From IMG/VR virus record IMGVR_UViG_3300042691_042003, positions 1-64,000 of that record: DNA of 64,000 nucleotides; one strand, written 5' to 3'. Of this stretch, positions 17,654 through 27,600 are shown piece after piece (position 1 is the first letter of the stretch; each line of letters opens with the position of its first letter). The notes below the pieces were generated by a model. The model was not told the origin of the DNA. It made no database searches and was given only the letters and a program-made list of their open reading frames with translations. The stretch comes from a virus. A program made the position numbers and the translations under genes.

Positions 17654-18448
17654 ATGCTTAATAATCAAACAGCTTATAAAGACGATCTTGTAGGAACTTC
17701 TTGGGTAGGGGAAGTAGTGGATATTGAAGACCCACAAAAAATAGGAAGAGTTCGAGTAAAAGTATACGGTAAATTTGATGATATTCCTACTGAATCTATT
17801 CCTTGGGCATATCCAGGAAATAATCAAACAGGAGGATCTGATAGTGGAGGAGGATTTTTTTCCGTACCTAAGTTAGGTTCTTTAGTTTCAATTAAATTTG
17901 ATAATGGGAATATTTATCATCCTGAATATTTTTTTAATCAAAAAATTTCAGATGAAACAAAAGAAGAAATAAGTAATTCATATCCTAATGCTCATGTTTT
18001 AATATATGATACAGTTACTGAAGAATTTGTTAAAGTCTTCTTTACTGAAGAAAAAGGTCTAATGTTTGATTATAAGAAAACTCAAATTAATATTAAGCCT
18101 GATAAATCTATAGATATTCATACAGAATCTAATAACAGTAAAATTCTAATAGAAGACGACGGAAAACTTACAGTTTATCATAAAGGAGAAATGAAAATTG
18201 ATTGTGATGCTAATGTTAATCTTACATCAAAAAAAGATGTAAAAGTTAAGTGTACTAATTTAACGATAGATCATTCGGCTTCTATAAAATTAGGTGCAGC
18301 AGCAAGTGAATTAGCAGTTTTGGGAAATCAAATGATGACACTTTTTAATACACATACACATGTAGGAAATTTAGGTGCTCCTACTTCCCCTCCTATGGCA
18401 CCTATGACACCAACTCATTTAAGTCAAAAACAAGTTAAAGTTCAATAA
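17654..18448 (+). CDS. gp5: Baseplate central spike protein, gp5/gpV-like, without lysozyme domain
   Basis: 264 residues. N-terminal OB-fold (residues about 12-95): WVGEVVDIEDPQKIGRVRVK, then a Gly-rich loop and the strand LGSLVSIKFDNGN. This is the gp5N/VgrG/gpV domain that docks on the hub trimer. Residues 100-225 are short repeating strands (KIDCDANVNLTSKKDVKVKC) typical of the triple beta-helix needle. The tip has HTHVG followed by a Pro/Thr/Met-rich stretch ending PTHLS, as in metal-binding spike tips. T4 gp5 (575 residues) carries a lysozyme domain between OB-fold and needle; here it is absent. Role: membrane-piercing spike at the centre of the baseplate. Confidence 0.85.
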   Translation: MLNNQTAYKDDLVGTSWVGEVVDIEDPQKIGRVRVKVYGKFDDIPTESIPWAYPGNNQTGGSDSGGGFFSVPKLGSLVSIKFDNGNIYHPEYFFNQKISDETKEEISNSYPNAHVLIYDTVTEEFVKVFFTEEKGLMFDYKKTQINIKPDKSIDIHTESNNSKILIEDDGKLTVYHKGEMKIDCDANVNLTSKKDVKVKCTNLTIDHSASIKLGAAASELAVLGNQMMTLFNTHTHVGNLGAPTSPPMAPMTPTHLSQKQVKVQ

Positions 18449-18450
18449 TT

Positions 18451-18816
18451 ATGCCATTAATTCCAACCGTTCTTAAATCAGGAATACAATTAGGGTTAGA
18501 ACCTCTGATATTTGCTAAAACTCAATCTTCTTTTAAAGCTGCTATGGCTAAATTTAAAGAAGTATCAGAAAAACAAACTGGTAATGAAGGAAAGGATGTA
18601 TTTAATGCTGCAAATACTGCAGCTTCTCTAGAATTTGCTAATAATATGAAGCAATTAGCAAATGATATAGCAATGGTCGTTTCTACTAACGTAGATGCAT
18701 ATATAAAGACAGCTACGATTATTATTCCTCCAGGTATAGCTGTTACTACTGCTGGTTCTCCTGCTGCACAAGCTGGAGCTTCTATAGCTCCTTCTCCTCC
18801 AGCAATTATTACATAA
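18451..18816 (+). CDS. Small virion protein after the spike gene
   Basis: 121 residues. N-terminal helical, Ala/Lys-rich half (AAMAKFKEVSEKQTGNEGKD), a central helix (FANNMKQLANDIAMVVSTNVDAY), and a C-terminal Pro/Ala/Ile-rich stretch (IIIPPGIAVTTAG, PSPPAIIT). Starts 3 bases after the spike gene, so it is almost certainly translated with it. Proteins of this size and shape often follow spike genes in T4-type phages; a spike or hub accessory role is inferred from position. No PAAR motif is visible. Confidence 0.75.
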   Translation: MPLIPTVLKSGIQLGLEPLIFAKTQSSFKAAMAKFKEVSEKQTGNEGKDVFNAANTAASLEFANNMKQLANDIAMVVSTNVDAYIKTATIIIPPGIAVTTAGSPAAQAGASIAPSPPAIIT

Positions 18817-18833
18817 ATTTTAAGTTGAATTGA

Positions 18834-18848
18834 GATATATATAATATC
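18834..18848 (+). promoter_or_regulatory. GATATATATAATATC, candidate promoter for the S1-domain gene
   Basis: Near-palindromic AT box in the 57-base gap before the S1-domain gene (ATG 18874), 26 bases upstream of it. It resembles the TATATAATA box before 12013. The presence of its own promoter in a run of otherwise abutting genes would fit separate control; inferred. Confidence 0.35.
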
Positions 18849-18873
18849 TTAATACCTTATTATTTTATTATAA

Positions 18874-20037
18874 ATGATTCAAAAAAATAATTCGCTTCAG
18901 GATTTCGATTGGGATCTTTTTGAAGCTTCTTCTCCTTCACACCTTAGGTCAAATAACCGAATTAAAAAATTAAAAGGAGATAAATCTAAAGTTTTTAGCA
19001 GAATGCCTTATGCTCAACAAATGTATGAAGCATATAGTGGTATAGAACAAAAAATTGCAGAAATTACTACTGGTTCTGTAGTACAAGGTAAAGTTGTTTC
19101 AATTAATAAAGACTTTGCTATTGTAGATGTTAATTGGAGAGAAGATGCTATGATCGATCTCCGTAAAGAAGAACCTGATTTTCTTCGTTATATTCAACCA
19201 GGTTTTCCTGTTGAAGTTATTATTGAAAGAATTGGAAACCATCAAGGATCTTCTTCAAAAAGTATTATTGCTTCTTATTCTAAAAATATTCTTGCTAAGA
19301 AAAAACAAGAGCTTTTAGAATCAATTGGAGAGCCGGTAGCTTATCTAGGAACTGTTACTGAATTAATCCATGGAGGATATTTTGTTGATGTTTCTGGAGT
19401 ACAATGCTTTATGCCTGGTTCATTAGGAGGTATGAATAAGCTAGTTAATTTTGAAGATCTTATTGGAAAATCTCTTTATGTAACGATTATTAATTATTCT
19501 AAAGAAAAAGATTATTTAGTTGTTTCTCATAGAGAATATCTTAAGACTTTAGTTCCTGAAGAGATTTCTAAACTTCAAATGGGAATAGAATATGATGGTT
19601 TTGTAACTGGAACTAGCAAACATGGAGTATTTGCTGAATTTAATGGATGTTTAACAGGTCTTATTTCTAGATCTGATATTCTCCCTCAATATTTAGATGA
19701 TTTTGATAATAGAAGAATTAAAGCTGGATCGAGTATTAAATTCTTTATTAAAGAAATTATTGATAATGATAAAATTGTTCTTTCACAAAAACCTGTAACG
19801 ATCGAACCTTCTGCATGGGATGATATTGAAGAAAGATACAAAGTTCCTTCTACCGTTACCGGAAAGATTAAGAAAATTGTTCAATATGGAGCTTTTATCG
19901 AATTAGAACCTAAAATCGTAGGTCTTCTTCATAAATCACATTTAAATGAAAGTTTTGAATTAGAAGTAGGTCAAGAAATTGAAGTTAAAATCACTAGAAT
20001 AGATAAAGAATCCAAAAAAGTTGATTTTGCCATGTAA
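18874..20037 (+). CDS. Protein with four S1 RNA-binding domains (ribosomal protein S1-like)
   Basis: 387 residues. Four S1 repeats can be seen: residues about 66-136 (GSVVQGKVVSINKDFAIVDV), 155-220 (AYLGTVTELIHGGYFVDVSG, ending LVVSHRE), 236-306 (YDGFVTGTSKHGVFAEFNG, ending IVLSQK) and 325-387 (VTGKIKKIVQYGAFIELEP). Bacterial S1 has six domains and about 560-600 residues; this one has four plus a 60-residue head containing FDWDLFE, a motif reminiscent of the start of Bacteroidota S1. S1 binds mRNA and helps load it on the 30S subunit. Inferred role: steering host ribosomes to phage mRNA, or RNA handling. It lies alone among virion genes with promoter-like boxes on both sides. RNase E/PNPase-type S1 proteins are excluded by the lack of catalytic domains. 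Confidence 0.85.
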   Translation: MIQKNNSLQDFDWDLFEASSPSHLRSNNRIKKLKGDKSKVFSRMPYAQQMYEAYSGIEQKIAEITTGSVVQGKVVSINKDFAIVDVNWREDAMIDLRKEEPDFLRYIQPGFPVEVIIERIGNHQGSSSKSIIASYSKNILAKKKQELLESIGEPVAYLGTVTELIHGGYFVDVSGVQCFMPGSLGGMNKLVNFEDLIGKSLYVTIINYSKEKDYLVVSHREYLKTLVPEEISKLQMGIEYDGFVTGTSKHGVFAEFNGCLTGLISRSDILPQYLDDFDNRRIKAGSSIKFFIKEIIDNDKIVLSQKPVTIEPSAWDDIEERYKVPSTVTGKIKKIVQYGAFIELEPKIVGLLHKSHLNESFELEVGQEIEVKITRIDKESKKVDFAM

Positions 20038-20049
20038 TCTTCTTAGATA

Positions 20050-20057
20050 TATAAATA
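20050..20057 (+). promoter_or_regulatory. TATAAATA, T4-late-type promoter box
   Basis: Exact match to the T4 late promoter core TATAAATA in the 32-base gap before the ATG at 20070. In T4 this box is read by the gp55 sigma factor; whether this phage has such a factor cannot be seen here. Confidence 0.45.
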
Positions 20058-20069
20058 AAGAAGGTACAA

Positions 20070-21431
20070 ATGGATTTTAATTCTCAAGCACTATTTCCTT
20101 TATTTGAAAAATCACTTATTAGAATAACCGCCGATTTTGAATCAGATAAAGATCCAAGATCGGTGGTTTCTGATTTGTCTAAAGAGCTAAAAATTAAAGT
20201 CTCTTCAGAAGAACCATCATCTTATAATTTCAATTTAAAAAGAGGTGATGATGGAGTTTATCATTTAATTACTCCTTTTATTTTTTATCGAGATTCTCGA
20301 TTAGTTATTATTAATCTTTTTAAATGGATTCAGAGAAGTGGTAAAACTTCTATAAACACAAATCTTTTGATAGATTTAAAGTTTATGGATCGTCAAGAAG
20401 GTCCTTTTAAAGGAACTCTTCTTTCTACGGCAACAAAAATCGATAATATTTCAAAAACTAAATTTATTCTTCAATTCGATGAAGATTTAGTTTATAAAAT
20501 ATTCCCTTCTAGGAAAAATTATTTTATATCTCAAACTATTGAAAGATTTGAACCTACAAGTAAATTTGTATCTAAAGGATATTCTTCAATAGATCCTAAA
20601 TTCTATCAAGTACCTTCAACTTCTAATTGCGGAATAAATTTTGAAACCTTATTTGAGGGTTTTCTTCGAATGCAGTATATAGGAGGGACTAGATATGAGG
20701 ATAAAGTAGATGATGTTTTAAAAATTATTAATCAATTTTGTGTAATCGCTTGGGATTCTACGATAAATAGTAATCTGACAAAAGAAAATTTGATTAAATT
20801 TGAAAAAATCGTAGATAAAAATAAAAAAATAAGAGAATCTTATTTAGATTTTGCAATTTTTAGAAAAAATTACCCTAAGATAAAATTTACGGTAGATTTA
20901 GTAGATAATCATAAATCTTTAGATATATTTTATCAATCTCTTAGAGAAAGGATTTTCGAGATTCTTTCTAATATAGATACAAAAAAGGGATTTGAGCTTA
21001 ATTATGATTCATCAGTTTCAACTTTTCAAATAAATGAAGGAGAAATTGATTGTCGAAATATTAATGGTATTGAATTTATTAATTGTACAATAAAAGGGGG
21101 AAATTTTAGTAAATGTGATTTCTTTAATTGTGAAATAAATGATGCCGTTTTAAACGAATGTAATGTTTTTTTAGAAACGAAAGCAAACAGATGTTTTTTA
21201 AACAATACTTTTACAAATAGAACTTCTACTATTTTCAATTGTGATTTTAGTGGAGTAAATGGAGTTTTAAACGGTAAAATGGAAGGAGGAGTATTCAGAA
21301 ATGGAAAGGTAGGATTATTTGCTGATATATCTCCAAATACTACAGTTATACAATATCAAAAACTTAAAAGTGGATATGTTGTTGCTGGAGATCAAATAAT
21401 AATTCCAACAAAAAAATTTAGACAGTTATAA
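20070..21431 (+). CDS. Virion protein with pentapeptide-like C-terminal repeats
   Basis: 453 residues. Residues 1-320 are mixed alpha/beta without a recognised motif. Residues about 325-425 form a run of short strands with Cys/Asn/Phe at regular spacing (IDCRNINGIEFINCTIKGGN, then FSKCDFFNCEINDAVLNECN, then VNGVLNGKMEGGVFRNGKVG), typical of a pentapeptide-like right-handed beta-helix. Such a protein next to gp25/gp6 genes is common in T4-type phages and is probably structural. It has its own TATAAATA box and ends one base into the next gene's ATG. Confidence 0.75.
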   Translation: MDFNSQALFPLFEKSLIRITADFESDKDPRSVVSDLSKELKIKVSSEEPSSYNFNLKRGDDGVYHLITPFIFYRDSRLVIINLFKWIQRSGKTSINTNLLIDLKFMDRQEGPFKGTLLSTATKIDNISKTKFILQFDEDLVYKIFPSRKNYFISQTIERFEPTSKFVSKGYSSIDPKFYQVPSTSNCGINFETLFEGFLRMQYIGGTRYEDKVDDVLKIINQFCVIAWDSTINSNLTKENLIKFEKIVDKNKKIRESYLDFAIFRKNYPKIKFTVDLVDNHKSLDIFYQSLRERIFEILSNIDTKKGFELNYDSSVSTFQINEGEIDCRNINGIEFINCTIKGGNFSKCDFFNCEINDAVLNECNVFLETKANRCFLNNTFTNRTSTIFNCDFSGVNGVLNGKMEGGVFRNGKVGLFADISPNTTVIQYQKLKSGYVVAGDQIIIPTKKFRQL

Positions 21432-22207
21432 TGGATAATTGTTCAACATCAAACGTTCCTTATACGGAAGATGAATTTATTGCTTTAGTTCAGCAAGAAT
21501 TAAGCGTTGCTTGCTCTTTACCTTTTACAGTTCCTGTTACTGAAATACAAAGAATTATTAAATTCTCAGCTGATTGGTTTTATAAAAAATATGAAGATGC
21601 AGTAGAAGAAAGATATTATTTTATCTCTACTAAATCATTTCAATCAGAGCAATTTAAAAGAGAAAGAACTGTAACTATGCCTGATTGTGTTTTTTCAGTT
21701 TGGCAATTAAAGAAGCTAAAAGAAGATTTCAGTAGAATGATGTCTTTCGATGGTACTGCTGACTTTGGTATAGAACGTCTATTTCTTTCTGATTCTGTTT
21801 CTATAGGTCAAGGAACGGAAAATCTAATGTATTATACTCTTAATCTTTATTGGTTAGATGTTGCTTCTCATATAATCAATCATACGATTAGCTATAATTA
21901 TAATAGAAATTCAAAAAGGCTTTTTTTTGCAGGACAAACTCCTGATAGGGATTGTGTTGCAATGTGTTATGTTAAAGTTCCTATGGAACATTTGATGAAA
22001 GATGAAATTTTTTATCGTTATGTCGTTGCAAAATGTAAGATACAGCTTTCTAGAATATTAGGTACTTTTAATTTTAATCTTCCTGGAAATATACAAATTA
22101 ATTATGATCTTATACGTTCAGAAGGTCAGGACGAAATAACTAAAATTGAAGAAGAAATTAAAGGAGAAGAAGGAATGGATTTCTTCTTTACTTCTGGAGG
22201 ATCTTAA
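21431..22207 (+). CDS. Conserved-looking virion protein, neck/connector-like
   Basis: 258 residues. Helical N-terminus (EIQRIIKFSADWFYKKYEDA), a beta-rich middle, a YYTLNLYWLDVASHIINHTI helix, and a C-terminus FYRYVVAKCKIQLSRILGTF followed by FNLPGNIQINYDLIRSEG and an acidic end. This pattern (helical core, one lipped beta domain) fits neck or connector proteins of tailed phages, but I cannot fix the T4 counterpart. The ATG overlaps the upstream stop by one base; gp25 follows after 15 bases. Confidence 0.6.
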   Translation: MDNCSTSNVPYTEDEFIALVQQELSVACSLPFTVPVTEIQRIIKFSADWFYKKYEDAVEERYYFISTKSFQSEQFKRERTVTMPDCVFSVWQLKKLKEDFSRMMSFDGTADFGIERLFLSDSVSIGQGTENLMYYTLNLYWLDVASHIINHTISYNYNRNSKRLFFAGQTPDRDCVAMCYVKVPMEHLMKDEIFYRYVVAKCKIQLSRILGTFNFNLPGNIQINYDLIRSEGQDEITKIEEEIKGEEGMDFFFTSGGS

Positions 22208-22222
22208 TAAAACTTCTTAATT

Positions 22223-22594
22223 ATGCCTGTAGATTTATACTTTAAACAAAGGGAATATCCTTATTTCGAACCTAACGAAATAGAAGTTTTAGATAATTTA
22301 GAAATTTTCCTTCAACAAATGGAGATGCTTATTACTACTCCAAAAGGTTCAGTCTTAGGTGAACCGGATTTTGGTATAGATTTAGAATCATATCTTTGGA
22401 ATTTTGGTATAGGTTCTTCTAGGGTAAAACAAGAAATATTGGGTCAAGTTTTTAAATATATAGATTATAGTACTATTGATAATATTCCTTTCGATATAGA
22501 TGTTTCTTTTTTAAAAGGACAAATATATGATACTATGATTGTTGATGTAGTAATTGACGGAACTAAAGTCGCAGGATATGCTGTTACTCCATAA
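22223..22594 (+). CDS. gp25: Baseplate wedge protein gp25-like
   Basis: 123 residues; T4 gp25 has 132. Signature of the GPW/gp25 family: a helix with Asn-Leu, then LITTPKGSVLGEPDFGIDLE and SYLWNFG, followed by a helix and two strands (IDVSFLKG, MIVDVVIDG). In T4 gp25 with gp6 and gp53 forms the core bundle of each wedge and seeds the sheath. The order gp25 then gp6 is conserved here, 12 bases apart. Confident assignment. Confidence 0.9.
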   Translation: MPVDLYFKQREYPYFEPNEIEVLDNLEIFLQQMEMLITTPKGSVLGEPDFGIDLESYLWNFGIGSSRVKQEILGQVFKYIDYSTIDNIPFDIDVSFLKGQIYDTMIVDVVIDGTKVAGYAVTP

Positions 22595-22606
22595 AAAATA
22601 TAAAAA

Positions 22607-24391
22607 ATGAAATTTTTACAACCTAACAGAATAAAATTCGGCCAGATTAATGAAAATATTAAAGATTGGCTTTTAGAAACCTATAATCAGACAGGTTCTG
22701 TATTGTCTAAATCTTCTCCGTTTGGACAAATTATTGCTGTTATTCAAGAATTTGCTCAGCTAATATTTTTATATATAGAAGATGCTTTAGTTGAATTAAA
22801 TATTTTTACAGCTACAAAACAAAAATCCATATACGGTTGGTCTAGAATTACTGGACATAATCCTACTAGATCACTTTCGGCTCAAGGAACTTTAAGAGTT
22901 AAAATAAAACCAGGGGCTGAAATTCCTCCTAATGCTACATATGCACTTTTATTAAATAAAACAAAAATAAAGTGTGAAAATAACAGTAAAAAATATTTTG
23001 TACAATTAGGAAATGATACTTCTAGTATAAGAATAGATCTTAAAGCACAGGAAAAGACATATGATCTTAAGGTTATACAAGGGGAAATTGAAACTCAAGT
23101 TCTTACTGGAACCGGTAAAGCTTTACAATCTTTTAACGTTAAAACTAAAGGAACCATAGAAAATGAGATGGTTTGGGTAACTGTTAACGGTGAAAACTGT
23201 GAAGTTGTTGATTCTTTATACGATATGCTTAAAGATGATAAAATGTGTTTAGTTAAAACCGCTATTTCCGACGGTATCGATATTTATTTTGGAAATGAAG
23301 ATTATGGAATTATTCCTCCTTTAGGATCTAGAATAGAGGTTATGTATGTAAAAACCGATGGATATGGAGGAAATATTTATTCAAAATCAAATAAAATCGG
23401 ATTTAAATTCGAAGATACAGGTTTTACAAATTTAGGAGATTCTATAGATTTTAATGAAATTTTATCAATTAGCATAGAAAAAACTATAGCTTTAGGAGCA
23501 GATAGTGAGCTTCCTAGTCTTACGAAATTAATTGCTCCAAAAACTAGTAGATCTTACGTTTTAGCTAATACAGATAATTACGTAAATTTTTTATCTAGAT
23601 TTAATTACTCTTATGTAGATGCATATAATACTTTTGAAGATGATTATATAGCAGACGATAATGTAGTTTATCTTTTTATTATTCCTGATCTTTCTAGAAG
23701 ATTATTAAGCAATTCAGATTATTTTACAACAAATATTGAAAATTTCTATTTAAATGAAGAAGAAAAAAATGATTTAATAGATTTTATAGATATGACGGGT
23801 AAGCAAATTATGACTACTGAATTGCAGGTAGTTGATCCGGAAATTACTAGATATATAATGAATGTATTTCTTAGAATTTATGATACAGCTGATCAAAATA
23901 ACATAAAAACTGAAATTATTAATAAAGTCTCAGAATATTTTCTTAAAGTAAAAAGAAGAGATAAAATCCCTAAATCAGATATTATAGCTATTATAGAAAA
24001 TATAAAAGGTGTTGATTCAGTTAATATCGCTTTTATTTCAGAAAAAAATGAAAGAGCTATAAATGATGGTTATTATTTTAAGAAAGTAAAAACTATTGAT
24101 ACTATAAGAAGTTTAACAGTTTTTACTGAAGAAAAAGTAATAGTAAATAAAGGAGAAGATCCTAATTTAGGAATGGATGAATTCGGAGACATAACAATAG
24201 GTTTGAATGAACTTCCCGTTATTAGAGGAGGGACATTTAATTCTATTCAATTTTTTGATAGATTTGGTAATTATTATGAAGATGGAATTTCGGACGATCA
24301 ATATTCTTCAGTTAATATAATTATTAAAGAAGTTATTAACGAAACCACTTCAGTTAGAAAAATGAATGAAAACAAAAATTCTATTAAATAA
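22607..24391 (+). CDS. gp6: Baseplate wedge protein gp6-like (baseplate J family)
   Basis: 594 residues; T4 gp6 has 660. N-terminal helical section with FGQIIAVIQEFAQLIFLYIE, then KSIYGWSRITGHNPTRSLSA and LRVKIKPGAEIPPNA, the beta-domain start typical of gp6/gpJ proteins. The C-terminal section has a VVDPEITRYIMNVFLRIYD strand-helix region followed by an IPKSDIIAIIENIKGVDSVN segment, again as in baseplate J proteins. Gp6 dimers form the ring that ties the wedges together. It follows gp25 directly, and its stop overlaps the next ATG by one base. Confidence 0.85.
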   Translation: MKFLQPNRIKFGQINENIKDWLLETYNQTGSVLSKSSPFGQIIAVIQEFAQLIFLYIEDALVELNIFTATKQKSIYGWSRITGHNPTRSLSAQGTLRVKIKPGAEIPPNATYALLLNKTKIKCENNSKKYFVQLGNDTSSIRIDLKAQEKTYDLKVIQGEIETQVLTGTGKALQSFNVKTKGTIENEMVWVTVNGENCEVVDSLYDMLKDDKMCLVKTAISDGIDIYFGNEDYGIIPPLGSRIEVMYVKTDGYGGNIYSKSNKIGFKFEDTGFTNLGDSIDFNEILSISIEKTIALGADSELPSLTKLIAPKTSRSYVLANTDNYVNFLSRFNYSYVDAYNTFEDDYIADDNVVYLFIIPDLSRRLLSNSDYFTTNIENFYLNEEEKNDLIDFIDMTGKQIMTTELQVVDPEITRYIMNVFLRIYDTADQNNIKTEIINKVSEYFLKVKRRDKIPKSDIIAIIENIKGVDSVNIAFISEKNERAINDGYYFKKVKTIDTIRSLTVFTEEKVIVNKGEDPNLGMDEFGDITIGLNELPVIRGGTFNSIQFFDRFGNYYEDGISDDQYSSVNIIIKEVINETTSVRKMNENKNSIK

Positions 24392-24639
24392 TGCATAGAG
24401 ATTCTTTATATAATAAAATTCTTACTGATTTCGAAGAAAGAAAATCGATGGGATATGATTATATGAAAAATGGTTTAATATCTAAATTTGTTTCTCCTTT
24501 GCTTTTCGGCAATCCTAGATTAGAAACATTTTTAAATAAATTAGATGGAATTTTTATAGAATTAACAGAATCAGTAAAAAGGATTCAATTCTATACAAAT
24601 TACACTATAGATAAAAACGATAAGAGATTTAATAACTAA
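24391..24639 (+). CDS. Small protein between wedge genes
   Basis: 82 residues, not recognised. Helical, with FEERKSMGYDYMKNGLISKF and RLETFLNKLDGIFIELTESV suggesting two helices. One-base overlaps with both neighbours (wedge genes gp6-like and the 1295-residue protein) make it part of the baseplate operon; a wedge accessory or assembly role is inferred from this alone. Confidence 0.75.
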   Translation: MHRDSLYNKILTDFEERKSMGYDYMKNGLISKFVSPLLFGNPRLETFLNKLDGIFIELTESVKRIQFYTNYTIDKNDKRFNN

Positions 24640-27600
24640 TGTATCAATATTATAGGTTTTTTAATAAGAAAGGTGAATATTGTAACTTTGAATATGATTC
24701 TACTAAAGATAAGTGGACTGGTAGGTTAGAATTCCAAACTGTTTCTGAAGGATTAATAGAAGATCAGCAAATTTATATTTTAGAAGAAGTTTTTAATACA
24801 AATACTAATTCTAAAGTTTATGTTTATCCTCATTCTAATTACTCTTATTCGGGAGCAACTTCTAATGATTTAATTGCATCTTTTGATACTTCTATAAATC
24901 CGGTTCCTGAAATATTTTTATATCAAATAGAAGAATCTTCTGGAGATGCTGGATTAGTAAAATCTTATTCAGTTAGTTATGATTTAGATTATGATTTAGG
25001 GCCTACTTATATGAGCTCTAACTTCGATTATCCTAATATTAAATCAACCGATGTTATAAATGAAAAGCCTTTACAAATAAATGTTGCTTTCGGACCTACC
25101 GGAGAAGATCTTTATACTTCGGTTTTAACTCTTAAAGATAGTTCTAATCATGTTATTGCGGAAATTACTCTTTATGGAGAAGGCTTAGAAGAAGATGAAA
25201 GGTTAAAATATCTTCTTATGTCTCTAGGACATGATATTCTCCCTGAAGATTATATTATATTTGATACTGCTGATATAAAAGAAGAAAAACCCGATTGGGA
25301 TCTAATAAATAGAAAAAGAAAAGAGCTTCTTTTAGAATATCATAATATTTTTCCTTATTTAGGATCATATAAAGCCATAATAAATATTCTTAAATTTTAT
25401 GGATATCAAAATGTCCATATGAGAGAATATTGGAAAAATGTCGATATCACTAGTAAAAATTACGGTAAATATCGTCAGACCGATATAATAGATCTTTTCA
25501 CTAATTCTCCGGATCCTCAAATTTCAAAATTAATTCCTAGTAAAGTTTATCGTAAAACTTCGCTTTTTGGTTTATTTTATGATATAAACGTCGAAACTGG
25601 AGAATTTGATGATGACGGAACTCCTATAACTGAAGAGGTTTTTAAATTTAGTCCAGAAGAAGTTTTAATAAAAATATTTGCACTAAAGAAGAAATTAATG
25701 GGATATTATCTCCCATTTAGTGCAAAAATAGTTGATATTATAGGCGAAGCTATTTACTTTGCCAATTATAATATTAATATTGTAACTTCTCAAAATAGAA
25801 TAGATCAAGTTTCTTTAGGAATAAAACCTAAATATGAAGTTTTTCCTGAAAGGAGCGGATATTTACAAGATTTAAGACCTTTACAATATTTAGGAGCTCC
25901 TATTGGTCCAGATTTAAACTTAGGGGGAAATTCAAATTATTATATTTATAGAATATATGTTTCTCAAGGTGTTTCTGCTTCTCCTCCTATTACTGCTAAT
26001 ATAGATATTGGATTAACTATAGGTTCTACGAATTCCGGAAAAGTAAATTTTTATGACGATAAAAGAAGAGGTAGATTTACTTATACTAGAGATGAAGTAA
26101 TGGAATCTATTGTAGAAGAATTTAATAATCCTACATACATACCTTCTTATAATACAAAAGAAGGTATAGAATGGATAAAAAGAAATTATTTTGCTTATAT
26201 AGAGCCTGATAATCCTGGATTTATTAGGATAGTTCAAAAAAATATACTTCCAGGATATACTGCTTCTCTAAATTTAGGATCTGCTAATGGAGGAATATCT
26301 ATTTTTCCAGGAGCAACTGTTTCTCCTGCCATAAATATATCCCCAGGTTATTACTATGGAGCAACTGGTGCTCCTATGTCACTCTATAAGACTGCTTATT
26401 TAGGTTATTTTGAGAATACAAAAGTACCTATTACAAATTTAAATGATGTCCCTAATGCTCCTGTAGGATATCCAGTTATACTTAGAAATAAAACTTTTGA
26501 TATAAATTGGGATAATGCAGATGTTACTTTTAATCAAGTTGATAAAGTAGGAGCAACTTATAGTACACTTCTTTCCAAATTTACTTCTTCTTTTCTAGGT
26601 TATACCGGTCCTTTAGGATGGACTTCTTTTGCAAAACCTTGGGCTTCAGGTCCTACTTCTGGTTCTACTGCTGGAGCTACTTATATTAGCGTAGGAGTTA
26701 CATCAAGTGTCTCTGAATTCCCTTATAACGGTTGGCCTTATAAAAATAATTTTTCTTGGGAAGAATTAGGATATTATGGATATTATCAAATGCAGTGGAA
26801 GGTGTATAAATTCGAAGATGAATATCCTTCATGGAGTTATGATAGTGGAATTAGATCTATTAGTGATATAAACGAAATAAGTCTTAGTCTTCCTTATATA
26901 GGTAAATATTCAGTAGAATTGAGATTATGGGATCTCTATAATAATCAATCTTTTATTATAGATGAAGATTGGATCGAAGTTAAAATTCGAGATGTTGATT
27001 TTATAGCTTGGTATTCAAAAAGAGAAGAAGATTATTTAATAGAAACTCCTAGATATAAAACTCAACAGGACGAAATAATGGATCCTCTTCCTTTAGGTTC
27101 GCCTCCAGATCTTTTAACTTGGGATGATTATTCTTCTTCTTGGGATTTACCCGTACATCCTAATGAACCTATAGACATGGGAGAAATTTCATTTAATTCA
27201 TTAGATTCGATAGAATTTTATCAAACTATGGATTTTCCTATTGACAATCCTCTTGTAGATCGTTATCCTTATACATTTAATTTATTAGGAGAACTACCTA
27301 CTTGGAAAGATACTTATCATTTATGGTGGGATAATACCGGCACAAAAGTTACAGAATGGAAAATTACAAATTGTTCTCCTGTAGGTCCTACATATGGATA
27401 TATTTTTGCTACTAGATCAAATTCAACTTTAAATTTAGGAGCCACAATGAATTATATTATAGGTCCTGCTGGTTGGACTGGTCCTACTAGTTCTTCAATT
27501 TCGGGTTCTACTGGAGATATAACTTATGTTGAAAGTGGAAAAAGAACTTATGTTCATAATGGATTATATTGGAAATATGTTTTAGATGAATTAGATGCTA

